The notes beneath the pieces were generated by a model. That model saw nothing but the letters and a program-made list of their open reading frames with translations. It searched no databases and was not told the DNA's origin. A DNA stretch of 64,000 nucleotides, taken from Gammaproteobacteria bacterium. Lineage in GTDB: Bacteria; Pseudomonadota; Gammaproteobacteria; Steroidobacterales; XN24. Position 1 is the stretch's first letter. Every line of letters starts with the position of its first letter. A program made the position numbers and the translations under genes. The DNA lies in NCBI GenBank assembly GCA_020341735.1, contig CP070833.1:2543029-2607028 (forward strand), written 5' to 3'. This document shows positions 30,346 through 37,684 of this stretch, one piece after another.

Positions 30346-30974
30346 TGATGCGCTATCTCATCTCTACCGCACTTGGCGTCGTTATGGCCCTTCTTCTGTT
30401 CTTCCTGATGCACAGCCTCATCAGTGGAGGGGACGGCTTTGATGCCTCGCAGGCGGGTGGCAAGGTCGTCGACTTTGTCAGGGTGCGGCAGGACGAGATG
30501 ACTCAGACGAAAGACCGACGAGTTCCAAAGAAGCCGCCGCCGCCGAAGAAACCGCCGCCGCCGCCGAAGATGAAGATTTCGCAGCAGCAGCAGCCACCAC
30601 CGACACCGCTGGACATCGAGACTCCCGACATCGATGTGGGCTTCAGTGGCAGCGGACCGTATCTCGGTTCGTGGCAAGCCGGCGACCCCTCGTCGGAGGG
30701 CGACGTTATCCCTATAGTGAGGATCGAACCCCAATACCCGCGCGAGGCCCTGCTCAAGGGCATCGAGGGCTGGGTGAGGGTGCAGTTCACGATCATGGAG
30801 GACGGATCCGTAGACGATCCCGTCGTGGTAGAAGCGGAGCCGAGACGCCTGTTCAACCGGGCAGCTATCCGCGCAATCCTGCGGTGGAAATTCAAGCCCC
30901 GCATCGTCGACGGTCGGGCCGTAAAGCGGCAGGCCGAGCAGGTCATCGATTTCAAACTGGATAGCGCGTCATGA
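30345..30974 (+). CDS. tonB: TonB family energy transducer
   Basis: A 209-residue TonB2-type protein. One N-terminal TM (ISTALGVVMALLLFFLMHSL) is followed by a Pro/Lys-rich spacer (PKKPPPPKKPPPPPK, about residues 62-76). The C-terminal TonB domain has IEPQYPREALLKGIEGWV and ends in WKFKPRIVDG. It couples proton-motive force to TonB-dependent outer-membrane receptors. The spacer is short, as in TonB2 proteins, which may explain the need for extra periplasmic partners. CAGGAGG precedes the start; two adjacent ATG codons are possible. Confidence 0.94.
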   Translation: MMRYLISTALGVVMALLLFFLMHSLISGGDGFDASQAGGKVVDFVRVRQDEMTQTKDRRVPKKPPPPKKPPPPPKMKISQQQQPPPTPLDIETPDIDVGFSGSGPYLGSWQAGDPSSEGDVIPIVRIEPQYPREALLKGIEGWVRVQFTIMEDGSVDDPVVVEAEPRRLFNRAAIRAILRWKFKPRIVDGRAVKRQAEQVIDFKLDSAS

Positions 30975-32254
30975 GAGCGATTATTCCCCTCGCAGCGATT
31001 CTTTCTGTCGTCGGCCTTCTGGGCACGCCAGTCTCTGTCGCGCAGGAGCAGACCTGCGAAGGTCCGGAAGGCGTAGAGCGGAAGGAGAGACCCAATCTCA
31101 TCGGAGAGCGTACGTTCCGGCGCCTGTCGGCGGTCCACGAGCAGCTCGGCGAAAATAATTATGCCGATGCTCTGAAGGGCCTGAAGGCGCTCAAGAGCGG
31201 CAACCTCAACGATTACGAGTCGGCCATGGTCAACCAGACCTTCGGCTATGTCTATGCCGCGCAGGGCAAGTATGGCGAGGCCATTCCGTATTTCGAGAAC
31301 GCGCTCAATACCGACGCGCTGCCGAACTCCGCGCACTTCGGGCTGATGTACTCCCTGGCCCAGCTTTACGCTGGTCAGGAAAAGCATCAGCAGACCGTCG
31401 ACCTGATGCTGCAGTACCTCAAGTTTCAATGTGATCCGCCGCCGCAGGCATATATTGCGCTCGGTTCCAGCTACGCGGCTCTGGGTCAGTTCAACAATGC
31501 GTTGCCATATGTCCAGAAAGCCATCGTCAAGGCTGGCGACGATGCCCAGGAGGCCTGGTACCAGTTGGAGCTGGCCATTTACTTCGAGCAGAAAGACTAT
31601 CCGGCGGCGGCGCGTGCGCTGACGCGGATGGTGGCCAAGTGGCCCGACAAGCTGAAGTATTGGGAAATGCTGTCCGGCGCTTATCAGGAACAACAGAAAG
31701 ACCTGGAAGCGCTGGGGACGTTGATGCTGGCCTATCGCAAGGGCCTGGTCTATGAGGCGCCCGGCGATCAGGTCGAGAAGAAACTCCTGAACATCATCCG
31801 GATGAACATGTTCGTCGACGTGCCTTTCATGGCCGGATCCATGCTGGAGAGCGAGATGGCCGCGGGCCGGATCGAGGCCAACGAGAAGAATCTCACGCTG
31901 CTGCTGAGCGCGTGGACTCAGGCGCGGGAATTCGACCGCGCGATCGCTACGATCGACCGACTGGCTCCGATGAAGCCGACCGGCGAACTTTACCTGCAGA
32001 AAGCGCAGCTGTTGGCGGAGAAGAGTGACTGGAGCGGCACCGTAGAGGCGGCCAGACAGGCGATCGCCAAGGGTGGTCTCAAGAAGCCCGGTGGCGCTTA
32101 TCTGCTGATCGGTATTGCCTCAAATGAGTTACGCGACTGGCAGCAGGCCATGGATGCGCTCAAGGAAGCGCGCCAGTTCGACATGAATACCCGGCGACAG
32201 GCCACAGACTGGATGAAATTCGTGGAAGACCGGATGGCGGTCGCCCGCAACTGA
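30971..32254 (+). CDS. TPR protein of the TonB operon
   Basis: A 427-residue exported TPR protein with a signal peptide ending near VSVAQEQ. Repeated helix-turn-helix units include a GKYGEAIPYFENAL-type repeat near residue 100. It is coupled to tonB by a 4-bp overlap. TPR proteins at this position occur in TtpC-type clusters; a scaffolding role in the periplasm is likely but not shown. Last gene before the terminator at 32282. Confidence 0.86.
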   Translation: MRAIIPLAAILSVVGLLGTPVSVAQEQTCEGPEGVERKERPNLIGERTFRRLSAVHEQLGENNYADALKGLKALKSGNLNDYESAMVNQTFGYVYAAQGKYGEAIPYFENALNTDALPNSAHFGLMYSLAQLYAGQEKHQQTVDLMLQYLKFQCDPPPQAYIALGSSYAALGQFNNALPYVQKAIVKAGDDAQEAWYQLELAIYFEQKDYPAAARALTRMVAKWPDKLKYWEMLSGAYQEQQKDLEALGTLMLAYRKGLVYEAPGDQVEKKLLNIIRMNMFVDVPFMAGSMLESEMAAGRIEANEKNLTLLLSAWTQAREFDRAIATIDRLAPMKPTGELYLQKAQLLAEKSDWSGTVEAARQAIAKGGLKKPGGAYLLIGIASNELRDWQQAMDALKEARQFDMNTRRQATDWMKFVEDRMAVARN

Positions 32255-32281
32255 TCCATAAAGCGAAGTTGGACTCGGAAG

Positions 32282-32305
32282 GGGCCCGCAACAGCGGGCC
32301 CTTTT
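32282..32305 (+). terminator. Intrinsic terminator of the TonB operon
   Basis: A perfect 8-bp GC stem (GGGCCCGC / GCGGGCCC, AACA loop) is followed by TTTTCATTT. It lies 27 bp after the TPR stop. The T tract reaches the stop codon of the convergent acyltransferase gene, so the element is shared by the two ends. Confidence 0.88.
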
Positions 32306-33048
32306 CATTTCTGCGGCGAGATAAGGTCCGGTTCATCGAGGTGTTCCAGTATCCGTTCGCGGGACAGGCTGAGCAGCCGGCTGGCCCGGTGCCCCTGTTC
32401 GCTGGCGCTTAGATCGATCGGCGTTGTGATGAGGACTTCGAGAGGGGCACGACTTGGCAGCCAGCGTTCGGCCGGGAGAACTTGGCGAGCTCCCCTGATG
32501 ATGACGGGAACGACGGGCATGCCTGCCCGGGCGGCCGCCGCAAACGCTCCGGTCCGGAACCTCTGCAGTCCACACTGTGCGGTAAACGTTCCCTCCGGGA
32601 AGAACGCCAGTGCTTCGCCGTCGTTCGCCTTGCGGAGAATCCGGCGAGCGTCTGAAGCACCACGATGACGGTCGAAACGCTCGACGAACTCCGAACCCAG
32701 CCGTCGCAGCAGCAGGTGGGCTAGCGGAACGGAGGTAATCTCCCGCTTGATTACGAAGCTGAAGTTAGGTGGCAGCGCGGCGGTCAGGATGACTCCATCC
32801 AGATAACTCGCATGATTGGCCACCACGACGCACGCTTCGTTCGGTAGCTTGCCGATCTCGGAGATGTGAAGCCGAATGCCCGATGCAAAGAAAATGAACC
32901 TTGCACCGAGTCGGGCGGCCTGGCGGCGATTTGAAAGTCCGGGCAATACTGCGACGAGGAACGTGGTTGCCAGTGAAACCGTGGCGAATACTGTCACCGC
33001 ATAGGCGCCCCAGGTGACCCGGACAACTTTTCCGAGAAATTTTCTCAT
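32305..33048 (-). CDS. 1-acyl-sn-glycerol-3-phosphate acyltransferase family protein
   Basis: A 247-residue PlsC-type membrane acyltransferase. An N-terminal hydrophobic segment (about 13-37) is followed by the catalytic HASYLD motif (His79/Asp84). FPEGTF and a PVVPVIIRG motif follow. It transfers an acyl chain to lysophosphatidate or a related lyso-lipid. PlsC itself is one option; the family includes several paralogues with other acceptors. Monocistronic, convergent with the TonB operon. Confidence 0.88.
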   Translation of the reverse strand: MRKFLGKVVRVTWGAYAVTVFATVSLATTFLVAVLPGLSNRRQAARLGARFIFFASGIRLHISEIGKLPNEACVVVANHASYLDGVILTAALPPNFSFVIKREITSVPLAHLLLRRLGSEFVERFDRHRGASDARRILRKANDGEALAFFPEGTFTAQCGLQRFRTGAFAAAARAGMPVVPVIIRGARQVLPAERWLPSRAPLEVLITTPIDLSASEQGHRASRLLSLSRERILEHLDEPDLISPQK

Positions 33049-33309
33049 CTGCCTACCCGTGTCCAGGCATCTCCGTTATGTGAACTCGGTCACGTTATGT
33101 TAATAACCAGCACGATCTGTGATGGGAGTCACGGTCAGACCTGAATCCGGCGGGAATAATCCAACGCCATGGGCCGGCCCGTCCGACCGATTGCGGCGGA
33201 GCCGGCAAGACGGCCGATTGTACGTTGCAGTCGACGTGCAGGCCACGGCAGGAAGAGTTGGGGTGCAACCTGCCGAATGAGAGGATCGCCGTCATAGGCA
33301 AAGGGAATT

Positions 33310-34248
33310 ATGGGCAGCAAGTACGCCAAGCCGACCAAGGGCAACCCCACCCCGCTCGAAGTCTCCGAAGCGGCCGTTGAACGATTCGTGGATACGGTGT
33401 GGATGGAGCGAGGGCTCTCCAGGAACACGCTCGCCGCCTACCGTACCGATCTGAATTCCTTGTCACGCTGGCTCGGCGAGTCCGGCAAGACCCTGGAAGA
33501 GGCCCGTCGTAGCGACCTGCTCGACTATATCGCGGCGCGGGTCGAGTCTGGTGCGAGGCCGAGATCGACAGCCCGACAATTATCGAGTTTCCGTCGATTT
33601 TTCCGTTATCTTCTCAGGGACGGGGATCGTAAGGACGACCCCACATCCCAGATCGAGATGCCTAAAATCGGCCGACCGTTGCCGAAGTCCCTGACCGAAG
33701 CCGAAGTGGAGGCGCTGCTCGAGGCGCCGGATACGTCAGACTGCCTGGGCCACCGCGACAGGACCATGCTCGAGGTGCTCTACGCCACCGGCTTGCGGGT
33801 CACTGAACTCGTCAATCTAAGTCTCAACCAGATCAATCTGAATCAGGGCGTTCTGCGGATCGTCGGCAAAGGAAATCGAGAGCGTCTCATCCCGCTTGGA
33901 GAGGAGTCGCTGGAGTGGATAGAACAGTTCATCCGCGGCCCACGTTCGGAGATTCTGCTGGACAGGCAGTCGGACTACCTTTTCCCGACACGCCGTGGCG
34001 ACCACATGACGCGTCAGGCATTCTGGCACCTGATAAAACGCTATGCGCAGAAAGCAGAGGTTGGCAGAGCGTTGTCACCCCACACCTTGAGGCACGCCTT
34101 CGCCACCCATCTGCTCAATCATGGCGCTGATCTCAGGGTGGTCCAGATGCTGCTAGGCCATAGCGATCTGTCCACAACCCAGATCTATACGCATGTGGCC
34201 CGCGAGCGGCTCAAGGACCTGCATGCCAGGCATCATCCTCGCGGGTGA
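33310..34248 (+). CDS. xerD: Site-specific tyrosine recombinase XerD
   Basis: A 312-residue tyrosine recombinase. The SAM-like N-domain (ERFVDTVWMERGLSRNTLAAY) precedes a catalytic domain with Arg163 (ATGLRVTE), Lys187, His258, Arg261 (HTLRH), His284 and Tyr293 (QIYTH), the complete set. With XerC it resolves chromosome dimers at dif near FtsK. It belongs to the housekeeping recombinase, not a mobile element: dsbC follows it, the common gammaproteobacterial arrangement. Confidence 0.94.
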   Translation: MGSKYAKPTKGNPTPLEVSEAAVERFVDTVWMERGLSRNTLAAYRTDLNSLSRWLGESGKTLEEARRSDLLDYIAARVESGARPRSTARQLSSFRRFFRYLLRDGDRKDDPTSQIEMPKIGRPLPKSLTEAEVEALLEAPDTSDCLGHRDRTMLEVLYATGLRVTELVNLSLNQINLNQGVLRIVGKGNRERLIPLGEESLEWIEQFIRGPRSEILLDRQSDYLFPTRRGDHMTRQAFWHLIKRYAQKAEVGRALSPHTLRHAFATHLLNHGADLRVVQMLLGHSDLSTTQIYTHVARERLKDLHARHHPRG

Positions 34249-34346
34249 GCCCACCGCCAGCGGATTTCCATTAGAATAGGCGCCTTTCCGGAACCACCAG
34301 GGCCGGGGATTGTCCCACCCACTGCCGTCCGCTAAAGAGTCATTTT

Positions 34347-35054
34347 ATGCGCAAGATCACTGCAATCATTGTCGCCGCGGTTCTGTTGCCCGCGTCGGCA
34401 CTGGCCGATGAACCCACCGACCCGCGTGCGGATATCGCCGCCATGATCCCGGGCCTGTCACCCGAAGATGTTCACAAGGCGCCGATGGATGGCCTCTACG
34501 AGGTCGCCATGGGGTCCCAGATCTTTTACGTCTCCGATGACGGAAAGTATCTGTTCAAGGGCGACATCATCGACCTGACCACCAACGAGAGCATCACCGA
34601 GAAGCGGCGCAGTGGCCTCAGGCTGGCCGAAGTCAACCAGCTCGGTGACGACGACATGGTGATCTTCGGGCCGGCCGACGCGAAGCACACAATCACCGTA
34701 TTCACGGACGTCGACTGCACCTACTGCCGCAAGCTGCACCAAGAAATGGCTCAGCTGAATGCCAGCAGCATACGGATCAGATATGTTTTCTTCCCGAGAT
34801 TCGGACCGGGTTCAGAGTCTTGGGCCAAGGCCGAAGCGGTCTGGTGTTCCGAAGATCGGCAGTCCGCGATGACGGCGGCCAAGAATGGCGAAGAACTGAT
34901 CGCGAAGGCATGCCCGAACCCTGTCGAGGAGCACTACTCCTTGGGCAACAAGGTGGGAGTCAGAGGGACTCCGGCCCTGATGATGGAAGACGGCCAGCTT
35001 TTTCCGGGGTACGTGCCTGCGGCGGAGCTCGCCGCATTCCTGGAACAGGGTTAG
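34347..35054 (+). CDS. dsbC: Thiol:disulfide interchange protein DsbC
   Basis: A 235-residue periplasmic disulfide isomerase. The signal peptide is cleaved after ALA (residue 20). A short dimerisation domain is followed by a thioredoxin fold with active-site CTYC (124-127) and the cis-Pro region VRGTPAL. It isomerises wrong disulfides in exported proteins, kept reduced by DsbD. It overlaps the stop of the convergent ferredoxin gene by 4 bp. Confidence 0.95.
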   Translation: MRKITAIIVAAVLLPASALADEPTDPRADIAAMIPGLSPEDVHKAPMDGLYEVAMGSQIFYVSDDGKYLFKGDIIDLTTNESITEKRRSGLRLAEVNQLGDDDMVIFGPADAKHTITVFTDVDCTYCRKLHQEMAQLNASSIRIRYVFFPRFGPGSESWAKAEAVWCSEDRQSAMTAAKNGEELIAKACPNPVEEHYSLGNKVGVRGTPALMMEDGQLFPGYVPAAELAAFLEQG

Positions 35055-35374
35055 CGTTCCAGATACTGGAGTTTATCGGGGACGCCGTCCCACTCCTCTG
35101 CATCGGGCGGAGAGTCGCCTTTCTCTGTGATCACCGGCCAGTCCGCGGTCAATTCCTCGTTGAGCTTCAGGAAATGTTCCTGGCCTTCCGGCAGGTCCTC
35201 CTCCGAGAAAATCGCCTCGGCCGGGCACTCTGGCTCACATAACGTGCAGTCGATACACTCCTCCGGATCGATGACCAGGAAGTTGGGTCCCTCGTGGAAG
35301 CAGTCCACCGGACACACTTCGACGCAATCCATATATTTGCAGCGTATGCAATTCTCCGTGACGACGAAGGTCAT
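35051..35374 (-). CDS. fdxA: 7Fe-8S ferredoxin FdxA
   Basis: A 107-residue ferredoxin. Cysteines at 9, 12, 17, 21, 25, 40, 43, 46 and 50 give the two-cluster pattern of Azotobacter-type 7Fe ferredoxins (3Fe-4S by Cys9, 17, 50; 4Fe-4S by Cys21, 40, 43, 46). A C-terminal acidic extension of about 50 residues is normal for this family. An electron carrier; the partner is unknown. A GAGG site precedes the ATG. Confidence 0.95.
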   Translation of the reverse strand: MTFVVTENCIRCKYMDCVEVCPVDCFHEGPNFLVIDPEECIDCTLCEPECPAEAIFSEEDLPEGQEHFLKLNEELTADWPVITEKGDSPPDAEEWDGVPDKLQYLER

Positions 35375-35406
35375 GTCCGGCCTCGCGATCTGATAGTTAA
35401 ATTTGG

Positions 35407-35424
35407 GGGCCGCCGGAGCGGCCC
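35407..35424 (-). terminator. Hairpin after the Nudix gene
   Basis: A 7-bp GC stem (GGGCCGC / GCGGCCC) closes a UCCG (UNCG-type) tetraloop on the minus strand, 31 bp after the Nudix stop. CCCAAATTTAA follows, only partly T-rich. It may end the Nudix transcript or sit in the fdxA leader. Confidence 0.5.
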
Positions 35425-35455
35425 GGCATATTCTGCCACAAGCCCGACGGGTCCC

Positions 35456-35995
35456 CTAGCTCAGACGTCGGTCAAGGACGGTCGAATGCAGCATGTGTCG
35501 ATCCAGGCTGCGATCCTCGAACCATTTTTCGAGGGCAAATCGGACGCTGGGGAAAGCGATATCGGCCCACGGGACCTCTTCTTCGAGAAAGAGCCTGGTT
35601 TCCAGACTCTCGAGTCCAGCGCCAAATTCCTCACCGACCATCGTCGCGCGGAACATCATGTGCACCTGGCGGGCATGGACTACATCGATGATGGCGAACA
35701 ACTCGCCCATCTCGACCGTGGCCATCGCTTCCTCGAGGGTTTCCCGCGCGGCTCCTTGCTGCATGGTTTCGCCGTTTTCCATGAAACCAGCCGGTACAGT
35801 CCAGTAGCCCCGCCGCGGTTCGATTGCCCGGCGGCAAAGAAGCACGTGCTTGCCAACCTCAGGAACGCAGCCCACCACGATTTTGGGGTTCTCGTAGTGG
35901 ATAGTGGCGCAGCTGTCACAGACGTACCTCGGGATGGTGTCTTCGTCGGGAACACGCAATCGAACCTTGCTACCGCACTGACTGCAAAAATTCAC
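35456..35995 (-). CDS. Nudix hydrolase with N-terminal zinc ribbon
   Basis: About 179 residues from a GTG at 35995; the frame runs to 36031, but the GTG follows a GGAG site and starts next to the zinc ribbon. The ribbon has FCSQCG and VCDSC cysteine pairs. The Nudix box is intact (GFMENGETMQQGAARETLEE). Similar zinc-ribbon Nudix proteins (NudC-like and others) hydrolyse NADH or related dinucleotides; the substrate here cannot be set. The first 12 codons of the longer frame look unlike coding. Confidence 0.85.
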   Translation of the reverse strand: MNFCSQCGSKVRLRVPDEDTIPRYVCDSCATIHYENPKIVVGCVPEVGKHVLLCRRAIEPRRGYWTVPAGFMENGETMQQGAARETLEEAMATVEMGELFAIIDVVHARQVHMMFRATMVGEEFGAGLESLETRLFLEEEVPWADIAFPSVRFALEKWFEDRSLDRHMLHSTVLDRRLS

Positions 35996-36134
35996 TGAAG
36001 AAAAAGCTCCGGCTGCACTGGAAGGGCGCACATGATACCCGATGCGCGTGTCGCGATGATCGTGCCCGCGATTCGGGCGGCGATCCCGAATTCCGAGCGA
36101 GGATGGCGTGTTAAAGCCCGTTGATACGACCGAA

Positions 36135-36167
36135 ACCCCGCCGATGGTTTAGAGACCAAACCGGGGT
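36135..36167. repeat. Long imperfect hairpin upstream of the pilus leader
   Basis: ACCCC then, after a 6-base bulge, GGTTT pairs with AAACCGGGGT over 10 bp, closing a 7-base loop. It lies between the Nudix start and the pilus promoter, with no T tract on either side. Nothing else is recognisable in 36000-36290, which contains no gene I can support. Confidence 0.5.
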
Positions 36168-36296
36168 GCGCAGGGGTCAATCGCATTTTATGGGCATTCC
36201 TCCCCATCTATAGAAATTAGACCCATTCGAAATTAGGCCGCCATTCGGTGCTTATGTAAAAAACTTGAACGGGGTCTCAATTCTGGCATTAAGCAA

Positions 36297-36326
36297 TTGA
36301 CCTAACATAATGATTTACACCATAGT
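36297..36326 (+). promoter_or_regulatory. Sigma70-type promoter for the pilus operon
   Basis: TTGACC (36297-36302) and CATAGT (36321-36326) are spaced by 18 bp and match the consensus at 5/6 and 4/6. Transcription would begin near 36333, so the whole riboswitch and the hairpin just 5' of it lie in the transcript. Confidence 0.55.
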
Positions 36327-36347
36327 TTGCGTGTCTCGAAGCCGGAT

Positions 36348-36441
36348 GGTTTCGACAAAGGCAAACCCGCCGCGAGGTGGGGACGCAAAGCCACAGGTCT
36401 CCGACCAAGGACAAATTGGAGACGGCTGAGCTACCGAGATC
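36348..36441 (+). ncRNA. Cyclic-di-GMP-I (GEMM) riboswitch
   Basis: The aptamer core is clear: GGCAAACC, then a P2 stem (CCCGCC/GGTGGG) capped by a GCGA tetraloop, then GGGACGCAAAGCC. A P3 stem (GTCTCC/GGAGAC) and GGCTGAGCTACCG follow; the GNRA loop and its receptor side are hallmarks of the class. P1 can form between GGTTTCG (36348-36354) and CGAGATC (36435-36441). The aptamer ends 7 bp before the GGAG ribosome site of the pilin gene, which suggests translational control. No terminator follows, so the sign of regulation cannot be read directly. Confidence 0.9.
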
Positions 36442-36459
36442 ATTACCGGAGAAAGGACA

Positions 36460-36948
36460 ATGAAATCACGCAATCTAAAAGCGCTCCGAGCAATCGGCGC
36501 TACGGCCACTCTCACCGGCATTCTTGTCATCCCAGCCGCCATGGCCGCTACGGCCACCGGTACCTTCCAGGTGACGGCTGAAGTCCAGGCCCAGTGCGAA
36601 GTAGATACGTCAACGACTGATATGGATTTTGGAGTCATTGATGTATCTGCTGACAATGACGCAACTTCCAGCCTTGCGTACCGATGCACGGCGGGAACAC
36701 AGCCAGACGCCGCGTTGACTTACAGCCAGATGAGCGGCACCGGTGGCAACCTTGCTTACACGTTGTACCAGGATGCCCCGGGCGGTGTGGTCTGGAGTGA
36801 CACCAGCACTCAGACGCTGCCTGCGGCGACCGGATTCGGGACTGCCGATACGGTGACCGTGTATGGACGAGTTACGGCATTGAATGCCAGTATCGCAGGC
36901 GTCGGCAACGACTACAGCGACACCGTGACCGTCACTCTCACGTTCTGA
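36460..36948 (+). CDS. Csu-type major pilin (spore coat U domain)
   Basis: A 162-residue exported pilin. The signal peptide is cleaved near AMAATA, and a spore coat U (SCPU) immunoglobulin-like domain follows, with paired cysteines (QCEVD; YRCTAG) and a C-terminal TVTVTLTF strand used in donor-strand exchange. It is the first gene of a four-gene chaperone-usher operon directly under the c-di-GMP riboswitch. Members such as CsuA/B form biofilm pili. One major pilin is seen here, fewer than in Acinetobacter csu. Confidence 0.88.
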   Translation: MKSRNLKALRAIGATATLTGILVIPAAMAATATGTFQVTAEVQAQCEVDTSTTDMDFGVIDVSADNDATSSLAYRCTAGTQPDAALTYSQMSGTGGNLAYTLYQDAPGGVVWSDTSTQTLPAATGFGTADTVTVYGRVTALNASIAGVGNDYSDTVTVTLTF

Positions 36949-36952
36949 GCTG

Positions 36953-37684
36953 ATGAGCACTGAGGGAAGGAGGGGGGCGGTCCTGCTGGCCGTTCTCCCT
37001 CTTTTTTTTCTGGCAGCCATCGCGCAGGGCGCGTCGATCGGCATCGCGCCGGTGCGGGTCAACTTCGAGCCGGCTGACCGTAGCCAGGTGGTAACGCTCA
37101 CCAATGGCGGAACCGAGCCCGTATCCATGCAGGCCGACCCCCGACTGTGGGTGCAGGATGAGCAGGGAGGCGACGTCTATTCGGAGACGTCGGACTTGCT
37201 CGTGGTGCCGCGCATCTTCACCATCGCGCCGGGCGCATCACAGGTTGTACGAATCGGCCGACTAACTCTCAGCAATATCCCACGGGAGCAGGCCTACCGG
37301 GTTTTCTTCACCGAACTGGCGCCAGGCGAGGAGAGCGGCTCCCAACTGCAATTCCGTCTTCGTTTGGCCATTCCGGTCTTCATGGCTCCGGCGGGCCGCA
37401 GCGAGCCGCGGCTCGAGTTATTGCAGGCCGGTCACACGGAGGAGGGTTTCGAAGTCGTGCTGGGGAATACCGGAAATACCCACGTGCAGGTGCTCGAACT
37501 GAGCGGGAATCCGGTGGCTGACTACCCGGCGGAGAAGCCGCCTCGCATCGCCGGCGGTTACATGTTGCCGGGTACAAGTCGCCGATTCTTGTTGCCGATC
37601 CCGCAGCACATTGTCGTGACTTCTGTGAAAGCCGAGACGGACGTGGCGGGGAACCTAGAGTATGGACTCTCTCCGCCGGATTAG
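36953..37684 (+). CDS. Fimbrial chaperone (PapD/CsuC-like)
   Basis: A 243-residue periplasmic pilus chaperone. After the signal peptide (ending ...IAQGA) it starts ASIGIAPVRVNFEPADRSQV, the first G1-strand region. Two Ig-like domains follow, with NIPREQAYRVFFTEL before the second. It caps pilin subunits in the periplasm and hands them to the usher. It follows the pilin by 4 bp, and its 3' end overlaps the usher by 23 bp. Confidence 0.93.
   Translation: MSTEGRRGAVLLAVLPLFFLAAIAQGASIGIAPVRVNFEPADRSQVVTLTNGGTEPVSMQADPRLWVQDEQGGDVYSETSDLLVVPRIFTIAPGASQVVRIGRLTLSNIPREQAYRVFFTELAPGEESGSQLQFRLRLAIPVFMAPAGRSEPRLELLQAGHTEEGFEVVLGNTGNTHVQVLELSGNPVADYPAEKPPRIAGGYMLPGTSRRFLLPIPQHIVVTSVKAETDVAGNLEYGLSPPD

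Noticed and set aside
33310-34248. Tyrosine recombinase as a sign of a mobile element
   Set aside because: The full XerD motif set, the dsbC neighbour and the absence of attachment repeats or cargo genes make it the housekeeping recombinase.
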